A stretch of DNA of 64,000 nt from Bigelowiella natans CCMP2755 (taxonomy: Eukaryota; Cercozoa; Chlorarachniophyceae), in the NCBI GenBank assembly GCA_000320545.1, contig ADNK01001927.1:87501-151500 (forward strand), written 5' to 3'. The position numbers and the translations under genes are program-made. Positions 1 to 11,093 of this stretch are shown in pieces. Every line of letters starts with the position of its first letter. Position 1 is the stretch's first letter. The notes beneath the pieces are model-generated. The model saw nothing but the letters and a program-made list of their open reading frames with translations, searched no databases and had not been told where the DNA came from.

Positions 1-592
1 AATCCAAATTTATTGATTCTTGTTATCGTCACCTGCCATAAAGTCAAGTCCATAGTGTCTTTCCAAAGCTACATGGAAGAAGGAAGAGGAGGAGGAGGAG
101 GAGTAGGAGGAGAAGCGAAGATTAGGAGCGATTATGATTATACATCAAGAGAAAGAATGATGAGATAAATGAAAACGACACTACGGCAAGAAGATATTAG
201 GAAAGAAGGAGTACGTTGTATACAAACCTGCATAGAAGATAGATGCGCTTATTCCGTTTGCCAATGCAAAAGGTAACACCTTGCGGATAATAAGAGCAGC
301 AGTAGAAACTTGTGCATCATTTACGGTATCATCGTATCACCAATCGTATTACTAGCCATATTAATGTGAATCAGGGCTGCTCTCACTTCATCACAGAAAA
401 AAAATAGGTTTAAGGGGAGATTTAACCCGCCCGTGAGAACAACAAATGTACTAGAAAGTAAGTATAGTACGATTTCTCCATGATGAGCCATGAATGGTAT
501 TATCGTACGGAAAAGCATCGTATAAGCTCCTCCTCCAAACTAATTCACATTATCACGTAATATATTCACGACAACAACAACAACATATTAGT
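1..592. other. Unassigned stretch left of the first gene
   Basis: The stretch holds a short (GGA)n tract near 85-115 and otherwise AT-leaning sequence. A 65-codon minus-strand frame at 321..518 is hydrophobic and could be an exon of a gene entering from outside the window, but I found no splice partner for it. Confidence 0.3.
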
Positions 593-1363
593 TCAAGTAT
601 CTACTTCACATATGAAATACGAAGATACCGCGATAAGGGTTGAATATTTCAAAATAATCCCTTGCAAAGTGCTCGGTCGGTACTGGTACCTAAAATATCG
701 AATGGGGAAGAAGAAGAAGAAGAAGAAGAAGAAGAAGAAGAAGGGTACTCAAGAATGGAGGATGGTGACTAGCACGGACCAAGAGGAGGGTGTTTTCTAT
801 CACCATGCAGCGAATATCCCAGCGGTTGCAAATACGGGCGTGAAAACTCCAGCAGATGCTCCTACTAAAGCGACACGAACGGCAAATGGAGGCACGGTTT
901 CTACTTCCTGCCTTGCGTTTACATCGCTACTGTTGCTGTTTTCATCTTTGCCAGACGAAAGCTTTTGGGGTTCACTTTCCTTTATACCATTAGTACCACT
1001 TGATATCAATCGGTATTTATTCAGAAGTGCACTGCTTCGTGCCAGGGTTGTCCCGTAACCTGAAGAGAGAGATTCGTGGAATTGATACTCGAGAGCAACA
1101 TCGTATATCAGAGAAGAACCTGCTTCCAACTTCCTAGCCCTTCCACAATAACTTCTGTAGCTCGAGATTGAACATCGTTGCCTGAAATCGTTGGTGTCAA
1201 TCAGGTAGTAATCTTTACTATCGGATATATAATGCGAAAAGGTGCAACTGACTGACCTCTGGAAGAGAGTCTGCAAAGCGAGTAATCGAGTAGGATTCCT
1301 GAAGAAGAATGAGGACCTCGATGATGCCGCCCTCCCCCTATTTCGTACTATAGCGGAGTACAT
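593..1363 (-). CDS. Putative mitochondrial membrane protein, 2 exons
   Basis: I chose the ATG at 1363 because it opens a typical mitochondrial presequence: about 40 residues rich in Arg and Ser with no acidic residues (starts MYSAIVRNRGRAASS). Exon 1 is 1363..804 and exon 2 is 689..593, joined by a GTGATA...TTTTAG intron containing a (TTC)n tract; phases fit and give 218 aa ending in TGA. The C-terminal third holds two hydrophobic segments, one around AVRVALVGASAGVFTPVFA and one around LIAVSSYFI. The order presequence, soluble part, two membrane helices recalls TMEM70/TMEM186-type inner-membrane proteins, but no diagnostic motif is visible, so family membership is only a guess. The exon 2 acceptor is the least certain part; a different acceptor would change only the last ~30 residues. 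Confidence 0.5.
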
Positions 1364-1923
1364 TATGAGCCGTCGATAGCCCTTCAAGTATCTGTGCGGT
1401 GATAGGGAGGGGTAAGCTCTCCTAACAGGAAGAAGAATGAATGACTGGTCGCTCGTCCTACTAGCAAATCTCAAGATGATCTCCGTGAGATCTGAACGAC
1501 AAAACAACAACAACGACGACAACAACTGGATTTGGTACAAAATCATCCAACCGCAAAAAAGATTCCACAATTTATTAGTGTGACTGTGATTTCCAATTTC
1601 CACACACTAATTCTACTTCCGAGTTCCAGATTTCTATGATAAATGGGATGAAAACAGGGCATTTTTAGCATGCGTCAAGTTCAAATTCTTTATAGTAGAT
1701 AAATCGCAAACGTGACTCTCACACCTCCGCTAGTGCTTGCCAATCAGTGCTTGAGTAAATTCCTACACACGCAGAAAATGTACAATTTTGATGTGAGAGG
1801 ATTTGGATAGCACAAGCAACCATTGTTGAATCTGTTAGAATCAACATTTAATTGTAAACACCTTAGTAATGCCCACGAATATACCGAATGTAGGAATTAA
1901 GGAAGCGGGGGGAAATCGGGAAA

Positions 1924-2985
1924 ATGGGAATGACGTGCAGTCAACCTCGACCTCAATATTCCCGAAACCTATGCTGCTCTAGTGCATCATCGCATGTAAA
2001 TGCCACTTCACTAAGGTTTTGCATCACATTCGAAAGTTTACGGTAATATATAAATACAACAAATACAAAAATACTGTTTGTACAATTTCAGTGACCAGCA
2101 AGCCGCTCAACTTCGAGCACAGAAGGATAGGATTGAAGAATTGGAAGCTAGACAAAAGGAGCTTGAAGCCAGACAGAATGAATGGATGCTGGAGAAAGAA
2201 CTTCTAACTTCTGCCCAGGAGTCTGAACATCACGATGCAAATCATAGCTCTTCGCTAAGCTCTGGAACAGACGATAAACCAGCAGGCCAGATATCTATCG
2301 ATAGAACAGGACAGGATTCTGGAAGACTAGTTATACCAGGTCACTCACGTCCAATTAGGAGGATGCGGCAGTATAGCATAGTGAGCAATGCAAGCCATCC
2401 AAGCCAAACCAGCCATCGAAGTCACAACGTTACTTTAATTGAAGAAGATTTTCGGAATTCTGATGAAGGACACCTCGAACCAAATGCCTCTGCTGTGGGC
2501 ATATGGGCTGATGAAATGGAAGAGTTCCCAATACCAGTTGGCCCATCAACACCAGGTTGTACACTAGCTACATCTGCCACTCTGAGTTGTTTTTTGATTG
2601 ATTAATTACATAATGTGAACATCGTTTTTTAAACATTCCATCAGTTTTGGATGGTTCATTTACAAACAAGAACACGAGGAACAGTGGAACCAAGTTTTAC
2701 GCTGGGCTAGCACCTCCAGTGGCGATGTTTAGATCTGAGAGCGACTTTTCTTTAATGTCGATAGATACTCCAAATCATCACAGCAAATCTACTCCTGAAA
2801 TAAGTAATCACTTTCTCAACAAGTTGGCTTCTAATAACAATGAAGGGACTGACTCAGACAAATCCCAGCAGGGTTCACCGGTGGCGGTATCATCTTCCAG
2901 AAATTGCAGAAAATCTTCGAGGGCATCAACCAAAACATCAACTAGTCTAGCCGATGGCCATTCAAAGCGTGAAACTAAGATGTGA
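1924..2985 (+). CDS. Coiled-coil protein, possibly N-myristoylated, 3 exons
   Basis: Exons are 1924..2042, 2092..2555 and 2645..2985; both introns are GT-AG, very short (49 and 89 nt), and phases fit to give 307 aa with a TGA stop. The predicted N-terminus MGMTCSQPR has Gly2 and Ser6, the pattern for N-myristoylation, with a nearby Cys that could be palmitoylated, suggesting membrane attachment. Exon 2 opens with a strong coiled coil (repeats of EARQKEL type, about residues 41-75). The rest is low-complexity, rich in Ser, His and Asn, with a basic patch around RPIRRMRQYS that could be a phosphorylation site, and looks disordered. I do not recognise the family. Exon 1 is inferred only from the phase match and the start context; exons 2 and 3 are better supported. 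Confidence 0.6.
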
Positions 2986-5067
2986 TCCTTAATTGATTGT
3001 CACCATTGTCACACTACTTGACAATTTGCATGTCAGTTGTTGCTGTGTTCATGTTGGTGTACAACTCACTAAAAATTTTCCCAATGCTCATCTCGTCTAT
3101 GTGTTGATGCAAGCAATCATGAAAATGTACGAGCAGGCGGTCACAGAATTTGCTCCACGTGAAGGAAGCTCAGAAAGGCCGCAAGCGCGGAAGCTGGCAC
3201 GGAAAAAAAGGTGTGCATTGCTAACTTTGGCACGAGCGAACAGCACCGATGATTTCGGATGAGGACGCCATTCGTCGTTGATGCATGTGCAGCACAACAC
3301 AAACCTGCCAGGCTAGCAGGGCTCTCGAAATGGTCGCCGGTGTTGGATCCCGTGCCAACGAAAGCTGGAAAGCCACACCCGCCATGGGAATGGATGGCAA
3401 CGGTCATCATGATGATCATGGAAAATTGCGAAGGTCACAGCATTCCATCGATGGCATCTGTGCTCATGCCAACGCACAGGCCTAGAGGCAGCAGTGGCAG
3501 CAGTCTAGCAGTGGCAGCAGTGGCAATGGCAACAGGAACAGGATTTGTTGGAATGACACCCTCCAACTTGCGGAATCGCAGTTGAGGCCAACGCGATTTT
3601 CCTCCCGAGCTAGCGAGGCAACCTGCGAGCCGGCCAGCAACCTGTGAAAGATGCATCCGCGTTGGGAAATGAGATTTTGGAACACTTGATGTCATGCAGT
3701 CATGCAGCTCGACCCGCCTCGGGACGAACGATGTGCACAGCTAGACAGTGCCAGAGTGGGATGCGTTCAATGGGGTGGGGTTGGACTGACACGGCCTGTT
3801 TTCACCACCATGCCAGCATGGCTCCAAAGACTGCTCCGATGTTGACAATTGAGCTGACAATCGCGACACAAACAAATGGGCAGAGTTGGGAAAGCGTTGA
3901 GATTCGAAAGTCCCAGTCAAAGTTTGTGAATGTGATGATGGATCTGAAGCTGCCCGAGGCGATGGGTCCACAGGGGGCTTGGTCCATGGCCCATGAGGCC
4001 ACGTGGCGCACGCACGTGCGAACATGTGCAGTTCAGTGCACACGTTCTTTGCAACATGCTCTGTTCATGTGCATTTTTTGCCCACACATGTCCCAATTGG
4101 GGTGTCTGTTGTCATGTTGCGCTCACACCCGCCCACCATTTGCTGCTACCTGAAACGAGAGCCCGTTTGAGAGCTGGCATTGTCACCATCACAGTCCATC
4201 ACGTTGAACACGTTCACAGAATTTTCGCCTGATGATGGTGCAGGTGCGTTTTGATCAAAGCACGGTGTTGATTGACGAATTAACGAACAACGAGGCATGG
4301 AGGACTGGAGGAATTGACGAGATTGCAATTCAGAGTTGGGGTTGTTTCTGTTCTTTCGCGTGGAAGTCAACAGCAAAGTGTGCAGCTTTCCATCTCATCT
4401 CCCACTCCCTCCCCATTGCCGCACATCGCAGGGAGAGAAGGGCAAGCAAAACGAAGCGTTCGCCCTAAAATGAGTGCTCCTGACCCGGCTGACGTTGCGC
4501 AGACACAGAGAGCCAGTCTCGCTGCACTTTCCTGCAAAGTTTTGATGAACTCGGAGATGAAAAATGGATTGTCTTCAAGTTGCAAAAAGAAGGCATTGAA
4601 AGTGGTGAAGGTGCAAACGTTCATTGTGTTCTGATGTGACTTTTGTTTGCAATCTTTTTGTTCGCACTTGCTAGCTTGGATTGCACATGCATCCATTTGC
4701 ATTGTCAGGACGTTGGTCATCGTTCGAATTTCTGCACTGGTTTCAATCTTCGTTCTTGTGTGGGACACCGTTCCCTTCCGTTTTGGACTCGTGAGAATTC
4801 CTTGCAAAAAGATGACTCCCCTTGCAGCTGTCTTTCCTGTAGGAACCTTGCTCACACTTGCCATGGCACCAGACAGAGGGGCACGATGTGGTTCTTGCGA
4901 GCACGAAACTTGCACTTGTGGTCGGTCACAATCATTGGTTCACGCAGCTCGCTCAGTGCACGTGGTGTGTTCAGTGTTCAACGATGAGAACCTCACCAAC
5001 CTCACTGGTGCAAAAACGTGAAACCAGCACGATGGGAAAATGGTGTGCGTGACTGCGCTGGGAAGCA
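2986..5067. other. Gene-free, CA/TG-rich island
   Basis: Base use changes after the coiled-coil gene: many TGCA, CACGTG and GTGCA words, frequent CpG, no introns with proper phase, and short overlapping frames on both strands with no domain. A (GGCAGCAGT)n-type tract sits at about 3488-3530. The composition matches the other islands (20.5-23, 32.8-37.1, 40.3-42.8, 52.8-53.9 and 60.8-63.3 kb) that contain LINE pieces, so I read this as decayed repeat DNA. No gene could be supported. Confidence 0.55.
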
Positions 5068-5510
5068 GCACCGGCACAACTGAAGCAGGGACGGAAAAGA
5101 ACAACGCAGCGCATCCACTCTGACCAGGAACTTCCTGAAGGCTCTGTCAATGAGACGATCCTGGTCCCAGATCACCACTAGATGTCACACAGAGGGCTCA
5201 CTTGACAAAACCACAGTTCTGAAGGAGTCAGAACCACCACCAGTGAAGGAATTGTGGACGGAGATGGATGCCAGGTGCCAACAAGCAGACCTCGCACCGG
5301 ACTGCCGGACTGGTCTGGTTCCAACATCGTCCAAGTTAGAGCAGTGATGGACAAGGTAGTCCACACATTGGACAGCATCGACGCCACAAAGGGGTCAAAT
5401 CGAGAAGCTAGGAAGCAGGTTGTGGATTCTGGCCCGGTGTTCTTCTGTGTCCTGTGTCGTCTCAGCTCGCAGCTGCATCTCGAGATTCACTCCTGTCGCA
5501 TTGACTAGAT
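5068..5510 (-). mobile_element. LINE fragment, family B (degenerate C-terminal reverse transcriptase end)
   Basis: Read on the minus strand, this piece aligns by eye with the better preserved copy at 62485..63320: both carry LRAxTxxTEEHRA, then LPSFS, then a PLC...H..C zinc-knuckle-like segment, then the downstream end. In this copy the first Cys of the knuckle is replaced by a TGA stop and the frame shifts after it, so it is dead. The CCHC segment after the RT domain is typical of non-LTR retrotransposons of the R1/I/Jockey kind. The family name is my own label for this window. Confidence 0.6.
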
Positions 5511-5678
5511 TGACTAGTTGATTAGAAAGTTGGTAGGATGCTTGTCGCAGTGTCGGTAACGTAGATGCAAACCTTGCTACGACAACACATCACGCCGTAC
5601 TACCATCTTTAGATTCAGCCGTTTTTGCCATGAAACAACGGCATATCTCAAACACGCTACACGGACATATCGAGAACA

Positions 5679-5748
5679 ATGGCTTCTAAGGAGAACAAAG
5701 AGGAGGATGAAGCTCTTGCGAAGTACAAGGCGCAGCTTTTGAAGGGGG

Positions 5749-5789
<41 letters not shown>

Positions 5790-6624
5790 GAGAGGGAGAG
5801 AGAAGGAGAGAAGAAATAAAGGAGAAATCATTAGCAACAAGGAGAAACATGGAGAAGGAAGGGGGAGGAAGGGAGAGAAGAAATGCAATTCACAAAGAGG
5901 AGAAGGGAGAGCATGAAAGAAGTGAAATATTAAAGAGGGGGTAAAGGGAGGGGGGGGAATCAGTAGAAAGATACGTTACACATCTTAAAACATATTTTTG
6001 TTCATGAAGATGGAGAACCCTTTCCCAGACGATCCCCGCAAGGTAATCGCAAAGAAGTTCTTCTGTAATATCAACGGGAAATTGGAGGAGTTTGACTTGG
6101 AAGATTCAAAATCTGAAATGACAATAAAGCTGAAGGTAAATAGTTCTGTGAATTTGGATGTGCGGATTAGTTGATGTGGGAGATACTTGTTTACATGTGA
6201 CCATCCTAGGAAGGATCCCAGTTCAAATTCGGAATAGGCTTCTACACTAACCACGAAATTTCAAATGGGCTAAAAATGAAGCTCACTGTGAAAGGAAAGC
6301 TTGTCGGTGCCTACTCAGAGGATTACTTAATGGGATCCTTCTTGCCCAAGAAAGAGATGCACCAGTGGGTTGAGAAGGACTTTTCCGAAGCGCCTTCTGG
6401 GTGAATTTTTCGTTTTTTACATGATTTTTGTTATTGAAAAAGCACAATGTGGAAGCACATGTCTACGGCCTGGTTACGTTTTTGTTCATTTTTTCTTATT
6501 CTGATTTAACTAATTTTTTGATAGCATGACGAAACGGGGAACCTACACAGGAAATGGCAGTCTGTACGACCGAGAGGGGAAGAAATACTGCGACTGGACG
6601 TTCAAATTCACGATCACCAAGTGA
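5679..6624 (+). CDS. Rho GDP-dissociation inhibitor (RhoGDI), 4 exons
   Basis: Exons 5679..5747, 6010..6135, 6210..6400 and 6525..6624 join in phase to 161 aa ending in TGA. RhoGDI binds prenylated Rho/Rac GTPases, hides the lipid and holds them GDP-bound in the cytosol. Visible family features are the start region (EDEALAKYKAQLL, equivalent to the DESLRKYK helix), the immunoglobulin-like beta-sandwich core (GSQFKFGIGFYTNHEISNGLK), the YLMGSFLPK segment matching DYMVGSYGP of animal RhoGDI, EAPSGMTKRGTYTG matching EAPKGMLARGSYN, and the end CDWTFKFTITK matching WEWNLTIKK. It is about 40 residues shorter than usual; the shortening is in the N-terminal arm and the loop before the sandwich. Intron 1 holds a (GT)n tract at about 5751-5786. 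Family assignment is firm. Confidence 0.88.
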
Positions 6625-7322
6625 TGCAAGGATTTGCTTTATGTTTTCAGCTTGTTGAAATTGATTTGTTTGTGCGTGCACATTGTAGCGGAATCTGCTA
6701 GTAATCAATTGAAGAACACCAAACAAATATGCCAGACTGATGCGACGTGAAAGTAGTGTGTGCTTGGCGGGTGGCCGCAGCAAAATGCGTCATCTAAATG
6801 TTGTGTGCTGCTAGCCGCGCTACAGCAGACAGCTCGCTATGACGACAGGCGCACGCAGACCCTGGCGGTGGCGCTAGGCGGGTCACATCACATGCAATAT
6901 ACATGCTAGCATGCATGCACTCGTTTTAAATTTTGGTCTGCACGGCGTGCACATCTAGATACATGATGAATGCATGCACATATGCTAATAACATGTGGTT
7001 CTATTTCAACGCATTTTTAATGGCATATCTCAAAAGATCATGAGTATTTAGCATTGTAATTTTCAGCTCAGCGGATTTTCATGCTAGTTTATAACCACAA
7101 ATAAATGCGATGTTTAATAAAATTGATATCATCAGCATGTGCAACTATAAGCCAAGTAGGTCTAGGGACCCTTTCCCCTGCCGCAGCACCTGTAGAAAGA
7201 AATGCACGAGCAATGATTTCTAATGGCTTGATGGGGCAACAATGGGCTTAATCAGGATGTTTGGAATAACCATCGTAAAATGGTTGCGAGTATTTTCAGA
7301 ATAATATAAGAATTCATTTAAA
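6625..7322. other. Intergenic region with small CA/TG island
   Basis: Between the RhoGDI stop and the convergent YrdC stop. About 6730-6960 is island-type sequence (GCTAGC and TGCATGCA words); the rest is AT-rich spacer presumably holding both 3' UTRs. No gene seen. Confidence 0.5.
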
Positions 7323-7688
7323 TTAATATGTTCTCATTGCCTTAGGTTCCCCTTTCGTGAAGTCGATGATAGTCGATACAGACCTGCCAAATATCGTGGT
7401 TGTGTTCTGTGTGCTGATAATGATAATGATGATAAAAAATAACAAAAAATACGTCCGTAGTAACTACCCCAAGCTATCTTCTTGGGCCATTACGAAATCA
7501 ACCTGATTATGAAGATGATGATGATGAGGGTGAGGGTGCTCATATTAACACCGCGTGACGACGAAAGAACTAACGAAATGCTGTCGGGGAAATCCATTAC
7601 CTTTCCAACCCATGTGTTCTCAACATCTTCTAAAGAGCATGCGACTTTAGGATCGCTCCAGAATGGCACAGAGGTGCAAACCTGCATT

Positions 7689-7721
<33 letters not shown>

Positions 7722-7841
7722 GTAACTAGCATGATCATAATTATCTATCTATCTATTCATGCGTTTTCTCTTAACCATTGCAATCGAATAGTTGATAGTT
7801 GTCGTCTTCGTGTTTACTGGCATGATATCTATTTGCTATTA

Positions 7842-7884
<43 letters not shown>

Positions 7885-8253
7885 TATTTATTCTCATCTA
7901 GCTCAGTACCAAGGGCTCGTCTATATTGTCCATAATTTCTCGGAGAATGTCGTTGTCAGGGATGCGAATTCCAACCTAAGAATCGTCATTAGACGTGTAG
8001 GATGATAATGAGATGGTGATGATGACGATGAGAATGCAGAGCTCTCCTCTCCTCACATAAATTTATTTTTAGCTATTGTTGATCAATTCTGCTGTGATGC
8101 ATTTGTCTTCTAATTATCAACATCCTATACATCGACTCTAAAGACTCCAAACTGCTGGTGTTTCCCCACCCATACATGGCCTCAAATCGACATGACCCTA
8201 TACCTCTTTGCAAGCCTCAATATCGACCGTCATTATCATTATAATTCATTCAG

Positions 8254-8293
<40 letters not shown>

Positions 8294-9023
8294 CCTTTCG
8301 TTTCCAAGTACGTTTCTGGTTGCGGTGCTCGATGACAAATTTAGGCAGCTTGTTTGTAGTCGGCAAGATGAATGTGTAGGGTCCTGATTAAACGTAGTAC
8401 TTAATAAAACTACCACGATTTTGGAAAGCGCTAGGTCAGTTTCATTCATTCTTCTTATCTAATCACCTGGCAGTGACTTCTTGAGGATCTTGAACGTACT
8501 GACAAATGAATAAGAATAATCAATGCGCACTCGATACTACCGAAAACAATAGATAGTAAATTATGTGCCAGAGTTTTAGCTTTTCTGTCGTAAATATGAT
8601 TGATGCCGCCGTCGCAATGATTAATTATCCATATATTTGTATTGTACATATAATTATCCACATATTTGTATTGTGTATTATCCAGTAATATTCCTCCTAT
8701 TCTCATATTGGTTGGTCTTATTCGTGACAAGTCGTGAGCTGCTGCTTGTTACTACTACTGCTGCTACTACTACTAATGCGATGCTTCACCCCATACTCCC
8801 TATCTTAATAACCACTTGATCGGATTCCACATTACCTGTCGGGGAGCTGGTCGGTGTATTTTTGCACCTGCATTATGAGATTCGATGAGGAGGAGGGGGA
8901 AGGTGTCATGATAATCCTGGTTGTGACAGTAGTCAGTAGTAGTGCTGATGATAAGCAACAATACCTGCTGAATGTCTTTGCAAAGCAAGCTCATCCCTTT
9001 CTTCCACTGCATTTGCCCTATTA

Positions 9024-9057
<34 letters not shown>

Positions 9058-9619
9058 TATTATTATTATTATCATCATTATATCGTTTTCTTTGTCATTT
9101 TGGTTGAAATAACTTACAAGCGACTTCGTCGTCATTAGCTTCGCTAGGAGGCTCCTTGATCTAGTAGCATCCACAAATCGAATCAGTCATACCGAAAACT
9201 TGAATTCTGCACATTTTATTATTATGTAGAATAATTTATGCATCTAAAATCTAAGAACATCCTGGAGTAGTACTACTTTCTGCATTTCGGTGATAGCTGC
9301 ATATATGTGTAATGGGGTCATTCATTAGGGGTAAGCTGCAACAAGATCAATCAACAGCCTGGCCGCATACTGCATCCCCTGCCGCTGTGTACTGCTGCTG
9401 CTGCTGCTGCTGCAGCTGCTGCTGCTACTACTACCAAATAATTAGACTATGTTAATTCCAGTAGTAAGTAGGTAGTAATACCTTGTACATTCGCTCTACT
9501 CCTTCTTTATTGCCAAGCTAAAGGTGAAGAACAAATAGGTCGGAGGACCACATGGTGGTGACTAAGCGTGTTGGGTAATTTCTGGCATTCGGCTCCCGTA
9601 TGCGCACGTGCGTGTGTAG

Positions 9620-9651
<32 letters not shown>

Positions 9652-10309
9652 AATGTTGTGGTGCTGTGTAAGCAGTTGTTTGGTTATTGCTTGCGTTTTT
9701 GCTACAATTTCCACCTTGCACACAAACGCATAGGACGTATCGGTCGGTATGACTCCCACTTCTCCACTACCATAATATGACATACGACAAATGTCATTAA
9801 TATGCAACGAAGAAGACTCCATCTCTCTTTACAATACTTGTTGAGTAGCTCTGCAGCTCTCATCGGCGTGTCAACTTGTAACTCATGATCTGTAGATGAG
9901 TAATTTACTATTTGATTGAAGAACTGAATCAAGAAGGTCACTCATGCAATGGCCATAGAACAGAGCTGGGAGCTTCATAGTACCTGTCTCTTTCGCCAAA
10001 CTGTTTACATGAACACCCAGAGAGAACCCACCAAGCCTTGACTTCTTACATCTTCTCCGATTTCTAACGAAAGATGTCCTCCCTGGTGCAAGTGATGAGT
10101 ATGTTGCTATATTCGACGAGACAATAGCCGCTGATCCAAGTTCGCTTGGCCCCCTCGTCGAGAGGACAACACACAAGGTTGCTGCAACCAAAAAACAACG
10201 GGATGCCTGTTAGATATCAGCCAAACATATAGTAACTTGCATTTTAATTACCTAATACTAGTCCTGATGTGAGAAAGATTGACAGTCGCGATGATTGGGA
10301 ATAGGCCAT
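7323..10309 (-). CDS. YrdC/Sua5/YciO-domain protein with bipartite N-terminal presequence, 13 exons
   Basis: Exons (high to low): 10309-10252, 10181-9984, 9889-9838, 9766-9715, 9517-9482, 9006-8965, 8867-8836, 8498-8467, 8383-8292, 7975-7910, 7681-7601, 7502-7468, 7383-7323; all phases fit, giving 278 aa with a TAA stop. The YrdC fold makes threonylcarbamoyl-AMP for tRNA t6A; YciO proteins are close relatives. Seen motifs in order: GEVGVIPTDTSYAF, GNKEGVERMYK, KKGMSLLCKD, STFKILKKSLPGPYTFILP, VGIRIPDN, DEPL, KVDFVMA, STIIDFTKGEP; these cover the whole domain. Residues 1-85 are extra: a signal-peptide-like start (LSIFLTSGLVLATLCVVLS) followed by an Arg/Ser-rich stretch without a Phe after the cleavage zone, as in complex-plastid import. 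Several introns contain long microsatellites. TsaC-type versus YciO-type function is not settled. Confidence 0.85.
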
Positions 10310-11093
10310 ATTTCTTGGGCTGCCATTCAATGGTGATTGAAAATACAAAGATAAATATTGAAGTATAATTCTTTCATCAGAGTTTAGAATACACTTGCAC
10401 CAAATCCCACGATGATCGGGGAAGGGAGGATTACAGTGGGTTGAACCAAATCCCAAGATGATCGGGGAAGGGGCATACAATAGGTAGTACCCTGGCAGGG
10501 AGGCAAAAGTTTGAGAATTGCGGATGATGTCCTTGAGGGGGAGGAACAGAGTTATGTGTCGTCGCACAACTTCAAATAATCTACCAAAGAATACAACCAG
10601 TTTTTATCCTACGACAACACAGAAAGGTTGACGCAATTATCAGACACACTTGCAACCACATGAGTGGACATCCGGTACCCCAACGCGCACTATTGTGAGC
10701 TCTTTGAGACACACATCCTCAGGATATCAGGATATCCAAAGCAACGAACCTCTACATTTTAAGTATTCGATTGTCGCTTTGTCTAAATGACCTGACTCAT
10801 AGTTGAGACTACAGTCTGAAATTTTCACAGTGGTCGATGACCTTCCGAAATACCAGGGGGATAAGTGAATACAGCAGAAAGCCTTCCTTTAAGTCACTAC
10901 GTCTTCGTGAAAATGCTAATTAAAAAGAAAATATAAAGGCATTATTGTTTTTTCTGCTACATACAAAATCTAATTTCCCTGTTCCCGATGCCTTCCGGTA
11001 TGCCCCCCCCTCCTTGCATTTCGGTTTCAGCTTATTTATCTGAAAGTGTGTTTACAATTTTGTAAAGTCAACGATCCTTTGCTGGACCCTCAA
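10310..11093. promoter_or_regulatory. Divergent intergenic region between YrdC and sugar porter
   Basis: About 780 bp shared by two divergently transcribed genes, so it should hold both promoters and 5' UTRs. A 25-bp word (CCAAATCCCA, then c or a, then GATGATCGGGGAAG) occurs twice in tandem at about 10399-10424 and 10446-10471. No TATA element could be chosen with confidence. No coding exon seen. Confidence 0.4.

Noticed and set aside
612-1058. Plus-strand frame with a poly-Lys run
   Set aside because: It overlaps the presequence-bearing minus-strand gene, and its lysine run is the intron microsatellite (GAA)n.
7482-7901. Plus-strand frame with Ile and Tyr-Ile runs
   Set aside because: Produced by (ATC)n and (AT)n tracts inside introns of the YrdC gene on the other strand.
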